NCBI RefSeq assembly: GCF_964204865.1
Contig: NC_135254.1
Coordinates: forward strand, 18,419,001 to 18,483,000
From: Styela clava
Taxonomy: Eukaryota > Chordata > Ascidiacea > Stolidobranchia > Styelidae
DNA length: 64,000 bases
Direction: 5' to 3'
The notes beneath the pieces are model-generated. The model had not been told where the DNA came from, ran no database searches, and saw nothing but the letters and a program-made list of their open reading frames with translations. Position numbers and translations under genes: made by a program. Positions 29,401-40,855 of the stretch are shown here, piece after piece; the first letter of the stretch is position 1, and the number at the start of each line of letters is the position of its first letter.

Positions 29401-32400
29401 TGTTTTACTCCCAAAAAGATTCAATAAAGAATTTTAAATATAAAAATCGAAGATAACTAGGTGACTAAAATTATAGAGCGCTGAGCTTTCCGTGAAAATC
29501 CTATACATTGATATAACGCATTCGAATGAGAATCACACAAATATAGTGATAGAAGGATTAAATACATTTTTGACAGTATTTCGCGTAACGTGTTTTAAAA
29601 TGAAACTCAAAACAAGCAGTCATGAATTCATACGTAAGATGATGTTATTTTGGAAGTACGAAAATTTTTCCGATTTGGCATCGCCTAAAGCAGTGGTTCT
29701 CAAACTTTTTTAGTCCCAGAGCCGCATTTCACACCTCAAAGTTATGAAGAGCCGCACACAAACAACGCAAGGGGAAAAAAGCAACAAACCTTAAGCGCGT
29801 ATTTAAAATACTAAGTCATCGTAACAACACACGTAACAACTAGGGCTGGGCAAAATATTCAAATATCAAAATATTCCAATGGCATTTTACTATTCGAATA
29901 TCCGGTACCACGTGACCTGCGCCGCTCAGCTTGGACACCGAACTCGCGCGTCTCCAACTCAATCGTGAATTGTGCAAGATTTCCCCACCGCACTAGCTAT
30001 CAGAAAAACACGTTGAATTCGAAAAGTCGTTGTCTTTGCGTTATGGTGTTATATGCTTATTTTTGCACTTAACGTATCGTTTCAATTCTATATTTTGCAT
30101 GAAAAAACGTACCGACCGTTCCGTAAATTTAGAAACGTCAAACCAGATTAGGTATTTAAAATAAATTTCCCAGATTTTGAACTCCGCATGCTTGGTGACA
30201 TATCATTAGCCATTTCATGCATTACCGAACATAAAATTGATTAAAATAAAATGTTAAAATGACTTTTTGGCGTTTCATTGTAAAAAAGTTGATTTTAGGT
30301 CGTTGGAAAACTCTAGGTATATAAATAGCATGTATTTAAAAATAACACGGACACCATAGAAATGTATGAAAAATTCAATTATCATTTTAATAAATATCTG
30401 CATCTCGGTTACCGTTCACTTTTTTACAAGCGGTTATGAGGAAGATCAAATCCAAGGCAGAGGATAAAACTCAAAATAAAATTAATTTGGTTTGGAAATC
30501 AGCCCCTAATGTATTCAACAGCTGTCGCTGATGTGAACGCAAGGGTATACTAAATACTAAAAAAATCAGTGAATTATTTGATTTATACATGATATTCGGA
30601 AATGCGACAAAAACTGAAAATCAACGAAAGCAAACAAATGGTTACAGTTTGAGAATCACTGGCCTAAAGAATTAGTTACAGCTCGATGATAAACTAGCAT
30701 GGGACATAATCCGCAATATCAACATGGTAAGGTCTACCACCGGTTAGGTTATTGCGCCAACGCTATTTATAAGGAAAAAGCGAAATGACTTGGCTGGTAT
30801 TTCCCAGGAATGTGGGCTTGTTTCTTAATTTGAGTTGCTCGAAATCAGAAGAATAAGGATGTCCTCTGGGATAGGTTCATTCATGCATCATGGTTTTCGA
30901 AGACTTAGCGTTCATGAAAAATTAACACTATATTTCATTTATAAAACAAGGTTAATTATTTCGATCAATCTTGACAAGAAAAATATACACTTTTTTTAAC
31001 AGTGTGCATTTTATGAATTCTTTTCAGTTCAGACAATGCATATCAAAGCAAATTTTTCGAAAATTGTAGGGATTTAGTTACCAATTTAGGCTTCACTGCT
31101 CTTTTATAGAAATACGGGTATTGTATACTCAGCACACGTTCTATTGCCATTCCTGTCAGTGATGCCATTGTCACGATACCAAAAAACATCATCGCAAAGG
31201 CACTGTAGTTGCATAATGACTCTCCTCCAGCCTCCTACAAGAAGAATGGAAATTTTATTAATTCTATTCATTTTCAATTTGCATAAAAACAATTTTTGCA
31301 TTTGTTCTATGCAAGTATTTTTGTTTTCGCGAATATCTTTAAATTAAAAACGCTCCCATAAAAGAAAAGATCAAACAAAATACAAGATGCAAGCTAACTG
31401 TTGATTATCAGTCATACATGACATCAGCCAAATGGAATCTAACTTTGTTGGAGAGTAATGTATGCAGTTTCAACCGTCTGTAAATTTTGCGAGAAATTCG
31501 ATATCACTTTCAAGAAATGAACCGGACACCGAAGTTCTTCAGTTAACAAAATACAAAATAGCCTTTCCGAATAAAAGTCAAAGACGTTATCAATAATTTA
31601 TCATTTCAAGAAACATCTCAAACGTTCTTCCATGTAGGTCAGCTATAATGGAACTAAACTAAAAAAATACCACAACTTGATGAACAACGTCTAATGTATG
31701 ACGTAATTTTCATAATTTTCTTTTAGCTTTACAAATGACATTTTAAACCACACGCGGTTTTGTTAATAGTAACCATGTAAAAACCAAACAGGGCATGACC
31801 TTTCACAATTTGTAGTTGAAATAGGTCAAATAAACTGATTTTCAGATTTCAATTTCATCATAATAATGAAAAATGTTCATCAGTCAGAGCTTACCATTTT
31901 TGAACATAATATAATAAATCCTAAATAAGTTACAAAAATACCAATATTTCCTGATATTTTAGTGTTTTTGAATGCGATTGCCCAGCTAAGAAGTCAAACA
32001 TTTCGATCTAGGCATCGTAGTCAGGTTGAGAAAATTATACAAAAAAATTAAACAGAAAATATTTTAATATTTAGTACATTGTCATCTCCAATCTCTGTTG
32101 TGCTATAGACTATAACGTTATGAACAATAATTAGCTGTTAGGAAATACGAGGTGCACCTACTGCCAATAACAAAAAGACAGCCAAATAGTGGTAAATATA
32201 CTAAGCGTCGTACTATAGGGTCTCTCATATTGTCTGATTTGTTGGATAATTAATATTTTAGATCACTTATGTAACCCCTCAACATGTAAGTTTTATCCCT
32301 AGTTCAATTTCTAAATTTTCTGCGTGCATTCGTATATTCAAACACAAAGTTTATAATCGTTTGAGAAGTACGCCGTAAACCTACTTTTATTCCCTGATTT

Positions 32401-35400
32401 GTTGAGTATAAATACATCGTCACAGGTGAAGTTACCAAGATCCCGGCAAGATCAACAACAATAAGTGCAAGAACAAGAGTATGGAAAGCACCGAAGTCGT
32501 TTCTTCGACCTCTTCTTTTAATAGGTTTCAATATGTTAAAATCTAAAACAGAAAAGTTTATTTTCTTATACCGGTTTGCAAACTAAATAAAATGCTGTTG
32601 AAGTGTTGACTGTAGATTTATTGATATATTCAGACAAATTCCAATTATCTTACTCAAATATTCAACTTCGACTTATGACTTCGGGTTTGCAGAAGCTTCG
32701 ATTCCGGCTTCGATATACGAAATAGCGGTATTTGTATTACGGTCACAAGCTTCATCCGATTACATTGCAATAATTGGCAATCAAACTGAAAGTACGTATG
32801 CAAGTATGAATTGACATATTACTCTCGGAAATTTTCAACCTTAAAAATTTTAAAGTTTTCTTCTAGCTAACTTTGTAATGTCTATTGAGTCTTGTTTTCA
32901 TAGCAACTTTCAAACCATAAGGCATTTCAAACGAAAATTTTAGCAAAATGTCACGATAATACTCAAATTATCAGAATATACGAGTTTATTCTCTGAAAGA
33001 TGGCTGTACAAATTTTATTTTTTCATCAATTAGTTTTTGACACTGTTTCAAAATCTCCATTTATATGCATTAAGGGTGTCATCGAAATAGTTTACCCAAG
33101 CAGAATACATTGTTTTATGTGCATGGAGCCCAAGACTTGCAGAAAAGAGATTCATTACTTGCTCCTACACTCAAATAACAGTTTCACTTTGATTTTCCCG
33201 TTTTTAATAAAATTTGCGTTCAAGGACGTGAACCGTAAAACAAAACAGTCATATTACGTTGAGAAATTCGTTTAAAAGATTTAGTTAGCTTAGCCCCAAA
33301 TATGAAAAACAATATTGAGTACCAATATTATTACAACAAACAACATTAAACAAACGAGGCAGTGTATTTTCTGATGCAAACAGATGGGAGCGAGGAAAAT
33401 TCCAGCTCCCAATCGAAATTAAATCAATCAACACTTTTCCATCAGACGACGGGTTGTGATATATTCAATTACGAAACGGTGCGGTTCCTACGTGCGAAAC
33501 GAGAAACGGGATATATGTGTCGCCAAACTTGGCTGGGCTTTTAGTCCGAGATTTCCTTTGCGTTTATTGCGCGGTACTGCTAAGAGTTCCGACTTTGCGT
33601 TAGAACTTTCCTATTAAATTTAACATTAATAATACGCAAGGGTTGGAGGAATTCTCTATTAGCAATCATACTTCATTTTTCAGCTTTTATTTATCTCTTA
33701 TAAATGGAATGAAGACTTGAAGCGACATTAAGTATCGTAAACTATACACATATACGATTTTTATTTATTCGGTACTTCGCTTCTTTCGAGAACACAATCT
33801 ACCCAGTCACTCAAAACTCTTTCGGCGATATTAACTCGTTTATATATACTTTATAAGAGCCATCTTACTCATGAGTGTGTGTTTGCCTCTGAAGTACGAG
33901 TCAAATTGGGCTTCACCGTTATATTTTTGATTTGATGTCAATGCCACGATGTAGAGCACCATTAATCGATAAGTCGAAGTACGATATTTCAGCTTTCGGA
34001 ATAATTCAAGAGCGTTTTTAATAATAAAACCATCTAACTGTAATTATGATACTGGCCACTATGCTCCCAGCTTTCAACTGACCTGATATGGTTCAATAGA
34101 TTTTAACATACCTAATTAGATCAAAACATAGATGCATGTCTTTGATATGCTATGATTTTAATGATTTACAATGCTATTATGAAAGCTTGAAAAAGCGAGT
34201 TTATTATTTATTAGAACCCCACGCAAGGTTAAAGACAATTGATTGCAACCGCACATACACTCACCAAATTTGCTTCCAAGTGAACATGATTTTCGACAAT
34301 CTCTTGTTGATATATTTCCTGTACTTCGATTTTTACGTAAGTTAGGCGGAGGTGTTTTGTGAATCGTGGTCGGTGTGTCGGTTGGTGGTCGCTGTTTGCG
34401 GTATTTGTACCTCAAAAGTGCTGCAATCGCCAAACAATTTCCGATGACGCCTAAACCGAATGTCAGGCATGGGATTGCTAGCGTCTTCTGTTAAGCAATG
34501 AACATATTGGTCAGTTATATTTGTGATTGTAGAAACGAGCAACTGTGTGTGTATCTTATCGACTGTTACATCACAGATAGACAAACTGTTAATTAGCATT
34601 CAAAATTTTACAAGAATTAGTAATTGTGTGCGACATTGGCAAGGAAACGACAAAGACGTAAACAGGCTGAAGATTCAAGTTTACAGACTCTATTTTTCAT
34701 AATAGACATATTTATTAAAAGTTATGATAGTATCGATATAAAGTCTAAACTATGTATACTGTAACCTACTGTATCTTTCTAATATACAGACGTATATAGA
34801 AGTAAATACCTAACATATATATTGAAATTGGATGCGTTACACATGACATAATGAAATATCAACAGGAAGTATCAAAGGATTTTGCAATGCGTGATTATGT
34901 AGCTCAAAGGGAAAATACTTGGCAAGTGAACAAAGTTACCAGGTTTGGTTACCCTACATATTACATACATTTCCAATTATACTATATTAACGTATTTCAC
35001 TATTTACCGTCGCTTCCACCACTCTGGGCCAGGGCTATGGGCAAAATTTTAAACGTTGCTAAAACATGCTTTAGTTCAGCGGTTCCCAACCTTTCTACCC
35101 TGGCGGACCGGTAAAATAAGATTAAATGTACTCGCGGACCGGCAAAAATTGAAATGGCCGTAACAGAAAAGAATAACATATATTTGCGTGTCGCAATGTC
35201 AATGTCGGGCACTCAATATGCTTCTAGACAAAAAAGCACATTTTAAAACATTTCACACGAAGAATAACTATCAAATAATGTGCCGACCAAAAATTACAAA
35301 TGAGTGAAACATAAAATAATACCATATATTTGCGTAATGAAATGCAGTGTTGGGCACCCATTATGCGTGAGAAAGGCACGCATTAAATTCTCACATTAAA

Positions 35401-36833
35401 ATAATGCACAATTAACTTCTGTGAAAATTTTGCTGCTGTTTCGTTTCCAATACAAGATTGCGAACGAGGCAAAGAAGTTTTTGCAACACGTAGCTCTGCA
35501 GCCGCGTGCAGCCGATTTCCTTGCCTCGTTTTAATCAAAGTGAGGTTTTAATTGAATCGAGTGATGAGAATGTTTTTTCGCATAACGCAGTAACTGGCTG
35601 AAAAGACGGACCACAGTTTGATTGCTCGATTACTTGGCGATGGGTATTCGTTATCAAGAGATATCTAAAATTGTGATAAGTAATTCTTTTTCAATCTGAA
35701 CTGTAAAGAAGAATCACAATTTTAATCAAGCCTTTTCTTTTTCATTGGGTTCATAATATTAATCCCTCTGCAGTTAATCGCAGCCTCAAACGGAATGAAT
35801 TTGCATTACAATGACAAAGTCGTCGATAACTTGGCGACAAGCTCAAAATCCTACTGTGTCTGGAAAAGATCTCTGCGGCTCATGCTTTTTTTGCGTGTAT
35901 CGCGTGACCACCTGTGGGGTCGCAACAAGTTCATATCTTACTGGATTAATATACTGTTCTTGACTGTTTTCTAGTTTAAACAAGGAGATATCCATTACGT
36001 TTCATATGAATGGTCATATTAATCAGGAAAAGCACGCAGAACAGAAAAGGCACGCGTGCCGATTTTTAGGCTTCTTAATTTTGCAAGATTTGATGGAGCG
36101 CATTCGCGATGAATCGGAGCTGGAAAAGCGAAAAGTGTGAGTGATCGGCGCCAAGATGTCGCGTAATACGGCGCCAACATGTCGCGAAAGACGTCGTAAT
36201 ATGACGGCAGAAGAGAACTGCGTAATGAGCCAACGCAACTTTGTCTACGGTAAAGCGATTGAAACGGCATAAAAACAACAAGACAACAAAATTTCTTGCG
36301 GACCGGCAAAAAAGCTTCGCGGACCGACACCGGTCCGCGGACCGGCGGTTGGGAACCACTGCTTTAGTTAATACATGCAATACGATCGTGCATGGTAAAA
36401 AGTATAAGTCTGCCTACAAAAAGATTGGCACAAAAATAGTTGCCTCTACAACGAAGAATTTCCCCATTTTATTTCCGATAGTATACCCGGGAATATTTTT
36501 CGGTTCATTGAAGATTTGAAAATAATAGGCCTAAGCTTACCTATAGCGACGTTAAATCTAATATTCCAGAAAAAATGCAAACAGCTATCCCGGGAAGTAT
36601 ATACATTTATTCTGCACCTAAATTTATGCCTGTTCAATCTAGATAAGAGGCTTAAATATCTATCTATCTTCAATCTAGACATCGCTTGAAAAATATTACA
36701 AAATGCTATCTTGTTACTGAACATATATTTATACCTTAGAATAGTTCCCAGAATACAGAGCGTCGGATCTTTCATTATCAATGGTATCACTGAATTCAGA
36801 AATATTCATGTCGTCTATTTGTAAGCCGTGCAT
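20425..36833 (-). CDS. Receptor B: prostanoid (EP4-like) receptor family GPCR, 10 exons
   Basis: Close paralogue of receptor A on the opposite strand, tail-to-tail with it. Exons in transcript order: 36833-36735, 34487-34337, 32542-32385, 31234-31082, 26439-26299, 25946-25843, 25301-25208, 22026-21928, 21115-20962, and a tentative last exon 20693-20425. Splice phases equal those of A at every intron. Motifs: GVIGNCLAIAALL (helix 1), VDLAGILVTSPVT (helix 2), LCNYSAFAMMFFGIV and AIERVLS (helix 3), LPSMGFG then NTWCFADW (loop 2), CWLPLM (helix 6), WLAAANPILDPWVYILLRR (helix 7). The N-terminus has NIS and NYS glycosylation sites. As in A, the helix-7 Arg is Trp and intracellular loop 1 is long (about 45 residues). 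The first Met is at 36833, with an in-frame second Met at 36809. The last exon is uncertain: it fits the phase and has AATAAA 35 bases past the stop, but shows no clear similarity to A's tail; 20895-20819 is the alternative. Confidence 0.82.
20819..20895 (-). other. Alternative terminal exon candidate of receptor B
   Basis: After the donor at 20962/20961 (phase 1), the acceptor ending CCCTAG just before 20895 opens a short frame that reads SCFLTDELINPNS.. and stops at 20821-20819. Its phase is right, and an AATAAA lies about 46 bases further on. It would give a 409-residue receptor with a short tail in place of the 473-residue form. Neither tail resembles that of receptor A well enough for me to choose; both could be used. 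Confidence 0.3.
22628..23279. mobile_element. hAT-type non-autonomous element with a long internal frame
   Basis: Ends CAGGAGTCACCAAAC and GTTTGGTGATTCCTG form an inverted repeat; flanks GTCTAGAT and GTGTAGAC match at 6 of 8 positions. The right end carries GGGCCGGATCTGGCCCGCGG, a composition typical of hAT element ends. An unbroken 166-codon frame lies inside on the - strand at 23238-22738. It does not resemble hAT transposase and I do not recognise it. Located in receptor B intron 7. Confidence 0.7.
23371..23524 (+). repeat. Tandem duplication, two ~77-base copies
   Basis: Copy 1 at 23371-23446 and copy 2 at 23447-23524 share CATGATGCGGAAC, TTGTC..AATG, AAGTAAAACGG, CGGTG and GATTGATT in the same order. 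The copies are diverged, so the duplication is not recent. Confidence 0.7.
24903..24923. repeat. (CT)n microsatellite
   Basis: Ten uninterrupted CT units in receptor B intron 7. Confidence 0.95.
26653..26886 (+). repeat. Dispersed repeat R1, copy 1
   Basis: Runs from CTGTTAGATGCACGCGATAT through TTAATTAATTAGTGATGGGA to GGTCTCTGACCGATAATCTCG. Other copies: 42276-42528 in reverse orientation and 54530-54800. Noncoding; class unknown. Lies in receptor B intron 4. Confidence 0.8.
27701..27712. repeat. Run of 12 G
   Basis: A G12 tract directly after a T-rich tract in receptor B intron 4; unusual in such AT-rich DNA and prone to length error. Confidence 0.9.
27796..27985. repeat. Foldback built of TTGAACCC sub-repeats
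   Basis: The left half repeats TTGAACCC-like units (TTGAACCCGTAA, TTGAACCCACGA, TTGAACCTGCAT) and the right half carries the complementary GGGTTCAAATGTACGTGGG type. The halves can pair around a centre near 27880-27900. It has no coding content. Confidence 0.55.
29691..30661. mobile_element. hAT-type non-autonomous element, perfect target duplication
   Basis: Begins CAGTGGTTCTCAAACTTTTT and ends GTTTGAGAATCACTG. Flanked on both sides by GCCTAAAG, an exact 8-bp target duplication. 971 bases, with no transposase frame. A GGGCTGGGCAAAATATTC segment near 29844 suggests a nested older insertion. In receptor B intron 4. Confidence 0.9.
35077..36361. mobile_element. hAT-type non-autonomous element, perfect target duplication
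   Basis: Begins CAGCGGTTCCCAACCTTTCT and ends CCGCGGACCGGCGGTTGGGAACCACTG. Flanked by exact CTTTAGTT duplications. 1285 bases in receptor B intron 1. The overlapping short frames inside look like chance. The element at 54398 is a relative. Confidence 0.92.
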
Positions 36834-36875
36834 CAAATCCAGCACTAAGTGGCATTACCATCCAAAAATTTGTCA

Positions 36876-39800
36876 CTAAAAGATCGAATGCTCTGAGGAA
36901 TCGTGTTGATAATCATCATTCGTCACAATCAATCAGTGTTTTTATTCAAGATATTCGTCAATACACGAACCGTAGCTGTCTGAATGTTATTAACCAAGTA
37001 TTTTACAACATACAGGTATTCTGAAAAAAGGCCTCACAAAGAGAAAAACCTTAACCGTCAAAATATAAATCTAAAATTTGTAGATATTGTAAATCGAACG
37101 CTATGCGATTTACGGGTTATAAAGTTATAAAGAAACGTAACATAAACGTCAACTCTTCAGTATGATTTATATTGAAACAATCACACGAGAATACAGTGTC
37201 ATCACTGTGTGATGTTATAAAATATATTGCAGAATAACCGTCAAAAATAGTTATCACGCATCTGGAAACATAACAACTGGTAAATAGGATATCACTTTTA
37301 TCATCTAAACAAGCGCAAACAAAATGTTAATGCATCTAGGCCCTTGAATTTATACATTGCCATAAGTATCTTGTCGTCTAGCTCTAGCTGAACACAATCA
37401 ACTCATCAAAGCCTCATTAACAATAAACAATGCCAAACTGCACTGGTCTCGTCCACGACGCTCAATTTATGTCGCTCAAGGTATCGCGTCGGAAACTTGA
37501 GCTTCTCTCAGACGTCATCCAATGTTTGTTATGGTGAAATAGCGACACCTAGGAACGTAGATTGTTTGTTCGAAAAAACTACGAACGAGTTAGAACAGTG
37601 GTTCTCAACCTTTTACTGACCGCATACCACTTTACTATTTTTTTACTCTGGTCGCGTAACACTGGAAAAGACATTTTTTGGCGCGGCGAACACTGGCACA
37701 AGACACGCGCTATAAGAGTATTTTATAATGTGGCTCTACATCCTCAGTGACCTAATTCGCAAGACGGACGAAAACGTACCCATCTCGATTCGTTCGTGGA
37801 CAATAGCAGGCGAGGGCGATCTCCAAGGACTGGACTGGCCCATAAGACGTTTCTCCGACACCCGACCCAGAAAAATTCTTCATATACTTTACTATTGCAA
37901 ATTTTTTTTACTTATTTTGAGAGTGTTTTGATGTGTTGGCGCTTGTAAGCTGGTTTACGTGTTTGAAACCCTCATTTTTATTAAAATTAATCAACCATGT
38001 GCCGCTTACAGGCACTGATAGCTTAGTTTAGATTAGTCTATCGCAGCATTTGCGAGACTCATTTTTTATTACAGCAACTAAATACTAAATTACTGCTCCT
38101 TTGAAGACATAATGACAACTAAGATATTTAATTCACAACTAATTTCTTGAAACGCAACTGAAAACTGACAAATAACACGCAAAACTACAAAAACGAGACA
38201 ATGTTTACTGATTGTTGCTGGTTACGGAAATAAACAAGGAAATTGATGCCCGGGGAAACATTCATAAAGGCCGTTCAGCGAATACAATCAGTATGGAAGA
38301 TAAAGCGTTGTCGTCATATTCTGGCCAACTCAAAAGTTAATTGTTGCAATAATTCAAAGCTCGCATACCACTTGATCAACTTCCGCGTACCACTAGTGGT
38401 ACGCGTACCACATGTTGAAAACCACTGAGTTAGAAGGACGATAAATATTGTAGTAATTAACTTATTGGACATGGAGTGTATACATGTGGGTCAGTTTTCT
38501 AAATTCTTGTCGTACACTGTGGACCTACAGATCAGGTTGCTACCTTCTTCTTGTTGTAATTCATTTTTTTGATGTTAAGGTATAATTGTTGTTAAGTTTT
38601 TCTGAACAGCTAATGGCCAATTGATTTCAGATTTTCAGTACCTAAAACAGGAAGAACTCGCTAGAACGCTATTACGTAATTTTATTTTCTAAAATTTTCC
38701 TATGGTATCCAATATCTCACCCCAAAATTTTTCTGTTAATTTTAATTGAAGGAGAACACTCTTTATTCCGTTCTGCACGGCAGCATCCGTACAGATTATC
38801 CGCCGAGCTTTTCAGCAAACTCGATGCTCTCTCCCCCGGTTTGACGTCGTATTTGACCATATTACACTTTTGCCATGGCTTGTTGACAACATTTACAAGA
38901 GTACGAATTTCTTAACAGAAGACCTCAGTGTACTTGTTAACCTTGAAACCCATATCTCAGCTCTTCCTACTTACTCTAGTTCTCACTATGCATCAAAACT
39001 AATGTATCTATAGCGTTAGGATTTTATCTGAATATAATAATACAATGAAATATTGAAGACTTTGCTGAAATTATATTTCACATGACTCATGCCAGTTTTT
39101 AAACATTGAAAAAAATCAGAAAAGCAGCATAAAATAAATCTAATTTATTTTCCAGGTATACAAATCGATTAGCATAAAAAATCACAAAAAAATGTTCAAA
39201 AATCACACAAAAGAAATTTAAATAGCGCGAAACCAAAGCAAAAACGTTTATAGCTGGGATGGGAAGACTGATACATCTGCTGTGGCTACAATCCACAAGG
39301 TATTATATTGCTTATATACGATAAATTATTCAAAACTCAAAATATCATTCATATGATGTATTCTATTTATCCACATGCACATCCCAATACTGCAGAATGT
39401 ATTAGTTGCAATAAAAAATATTTCATATAACTTAGAAAAAGCGACATTCATAAAAGTTTTTTGTGGTAAATGTAAACAACTAATATTTGACAACCCTGCT
39501 AATACATTGATCATTTTGAGTATATAGTTGTGCACAATTTTCCTTGAAAGTACGATTGTGCTGAATGTCGAAGTATTTGTGTTTGTTTGAAGTGGAAAAT
39601 TGTTCTTTGTCCTATATTAATAAAAGAAAAAAGAAACGTATATAAAATCGGATGAAATGTTAGGAATAGTTCGTGAAGTGAAGACACTACTCTTGGGAGA
39701 ATTTTCAAATTTAGCCAAAGAGATTTCAAGAGCTGTGGTTGGGAATTTTTGATGCGATTTAAATTCAACCACGACCACAAATTTTTATTTGAAAAAAAAA

Positions 39801-40855
39801 AGAAGTAAGCCTATATTTAAAACAGTCCGCTAAATGGCATAGCGTCAAACAGTTATCTGCTTTTCGAAAATTGCAATTAAAAATAATTTTTTGAAAAATT
39901 ATTCAATTCAAAAGAAATTCTAAAATGCTCTTCTCGACTTAAAACTTTGCTTCAGCTTTTTCATTCATTAACAAAAAATTTAATATGTGATTGATGAAAT
40001 TAAGATATTGGTATGGCCTTCGGCGTCGTTCACTCGTAATTCATTCAGACGGTTGCACTAATTATTGTTCTTATGCAGGGGCATAGCCAGAGGGGTCCTG
40101 AAATTTGTTTTTGTCAAGTTAGATCGTACCAGCTAGACGGTCCGACCGGTGGCCGGAAAACTCGGGTTCCAAGAGCCTTGGGAGTCTTAAAGCGTTTTAA
40201 GCTACGCACCAGTGCTATGTATGATACAGAAAATTGCCCTTTTTTACATTTCAAAAGAGGGAGTTTCGACCCTCAGCGCCTTAGCGCAGCAGTGAATTGA
40301 ATTCAATATTTTTATAAAAAAAAAATATATAAATAATAAACTTACACTTTTTGAAATCAGCTGTAGTGCAAAATTATTTTAAGAAGTCAACAAAACGCTT
40401 CAAATTGCTTTCACGTAGTAGCCAATATAACTGTTAATAAATGATATCAATTTAAAACGAAGTTTGGTTTTACGAATGAAGCATTTACAAGATACAGTAT
40501 TTACATCAATTATGATAACAATAATTTTTATTCATATAAGCTGTCATAAATGATTTCTTTTTCGTCCAAGTTGAAATGAATGGTAATGAAGAGTAATGAA
40601 CTAGTAATAGCGAGCATCGTTATTGCTTGATTACACACGTCTGGGTGCATGATAAAAATATAACCAAATGACAGCAAAATTCGGTTTTAGACTCACGTAG
40701 TTTAACACATAATGTTTCACTAAGGTATTTAAAGAGATATTGTGTAGTTGTTGTCATTCGAAATAGAATCTCAGATAAATGTAACCGCTCTTTGGTGTGT
40801 GTTTATGATTTCTAAGTGTTTAGAACTTGCACAAATTTTGTTCACTTCTCCTTTT
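36876..40855. other. Spacer between receptors B and C
   Basis: About 4 kb between the start of B and the end of C. It contains the hAT element at 37596-38427. The rest is AT-rich without a recognised exon. Near 40076-40170 is a GC-richer patch (GGGGCATAGCCAGAGGGG..) that could be the end of an unidentified repeat. Confidence 0.5.
37596..38427. mobile_element. hAT-type non-autonomous element, perfect target duplication
   Basis: Begins CAGTGGTTCTCAACCTTTTA and ends ACATGTTGAAAACCACTG; flanked by exact AGTTAGAA duplications. 832 bases, no transposase. The right part has a GTACCACTAGTGGTAC palindromic patch. Confidence 0.92.

Noticed and set aside
36019-36380. Several overlapping frames of about 70-100 codons on the - strand
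   Set aside because: They lie inside the GC-richer right part of the hAT element at 35077-36361 and in different frames; typical chance frames.
40073-40300. GC-richer patch with GGGGCATAGCCAGAGGGG
   Set aside because: Looks like a repeat end but has no partner end or second copy here, so I did not call it an element.
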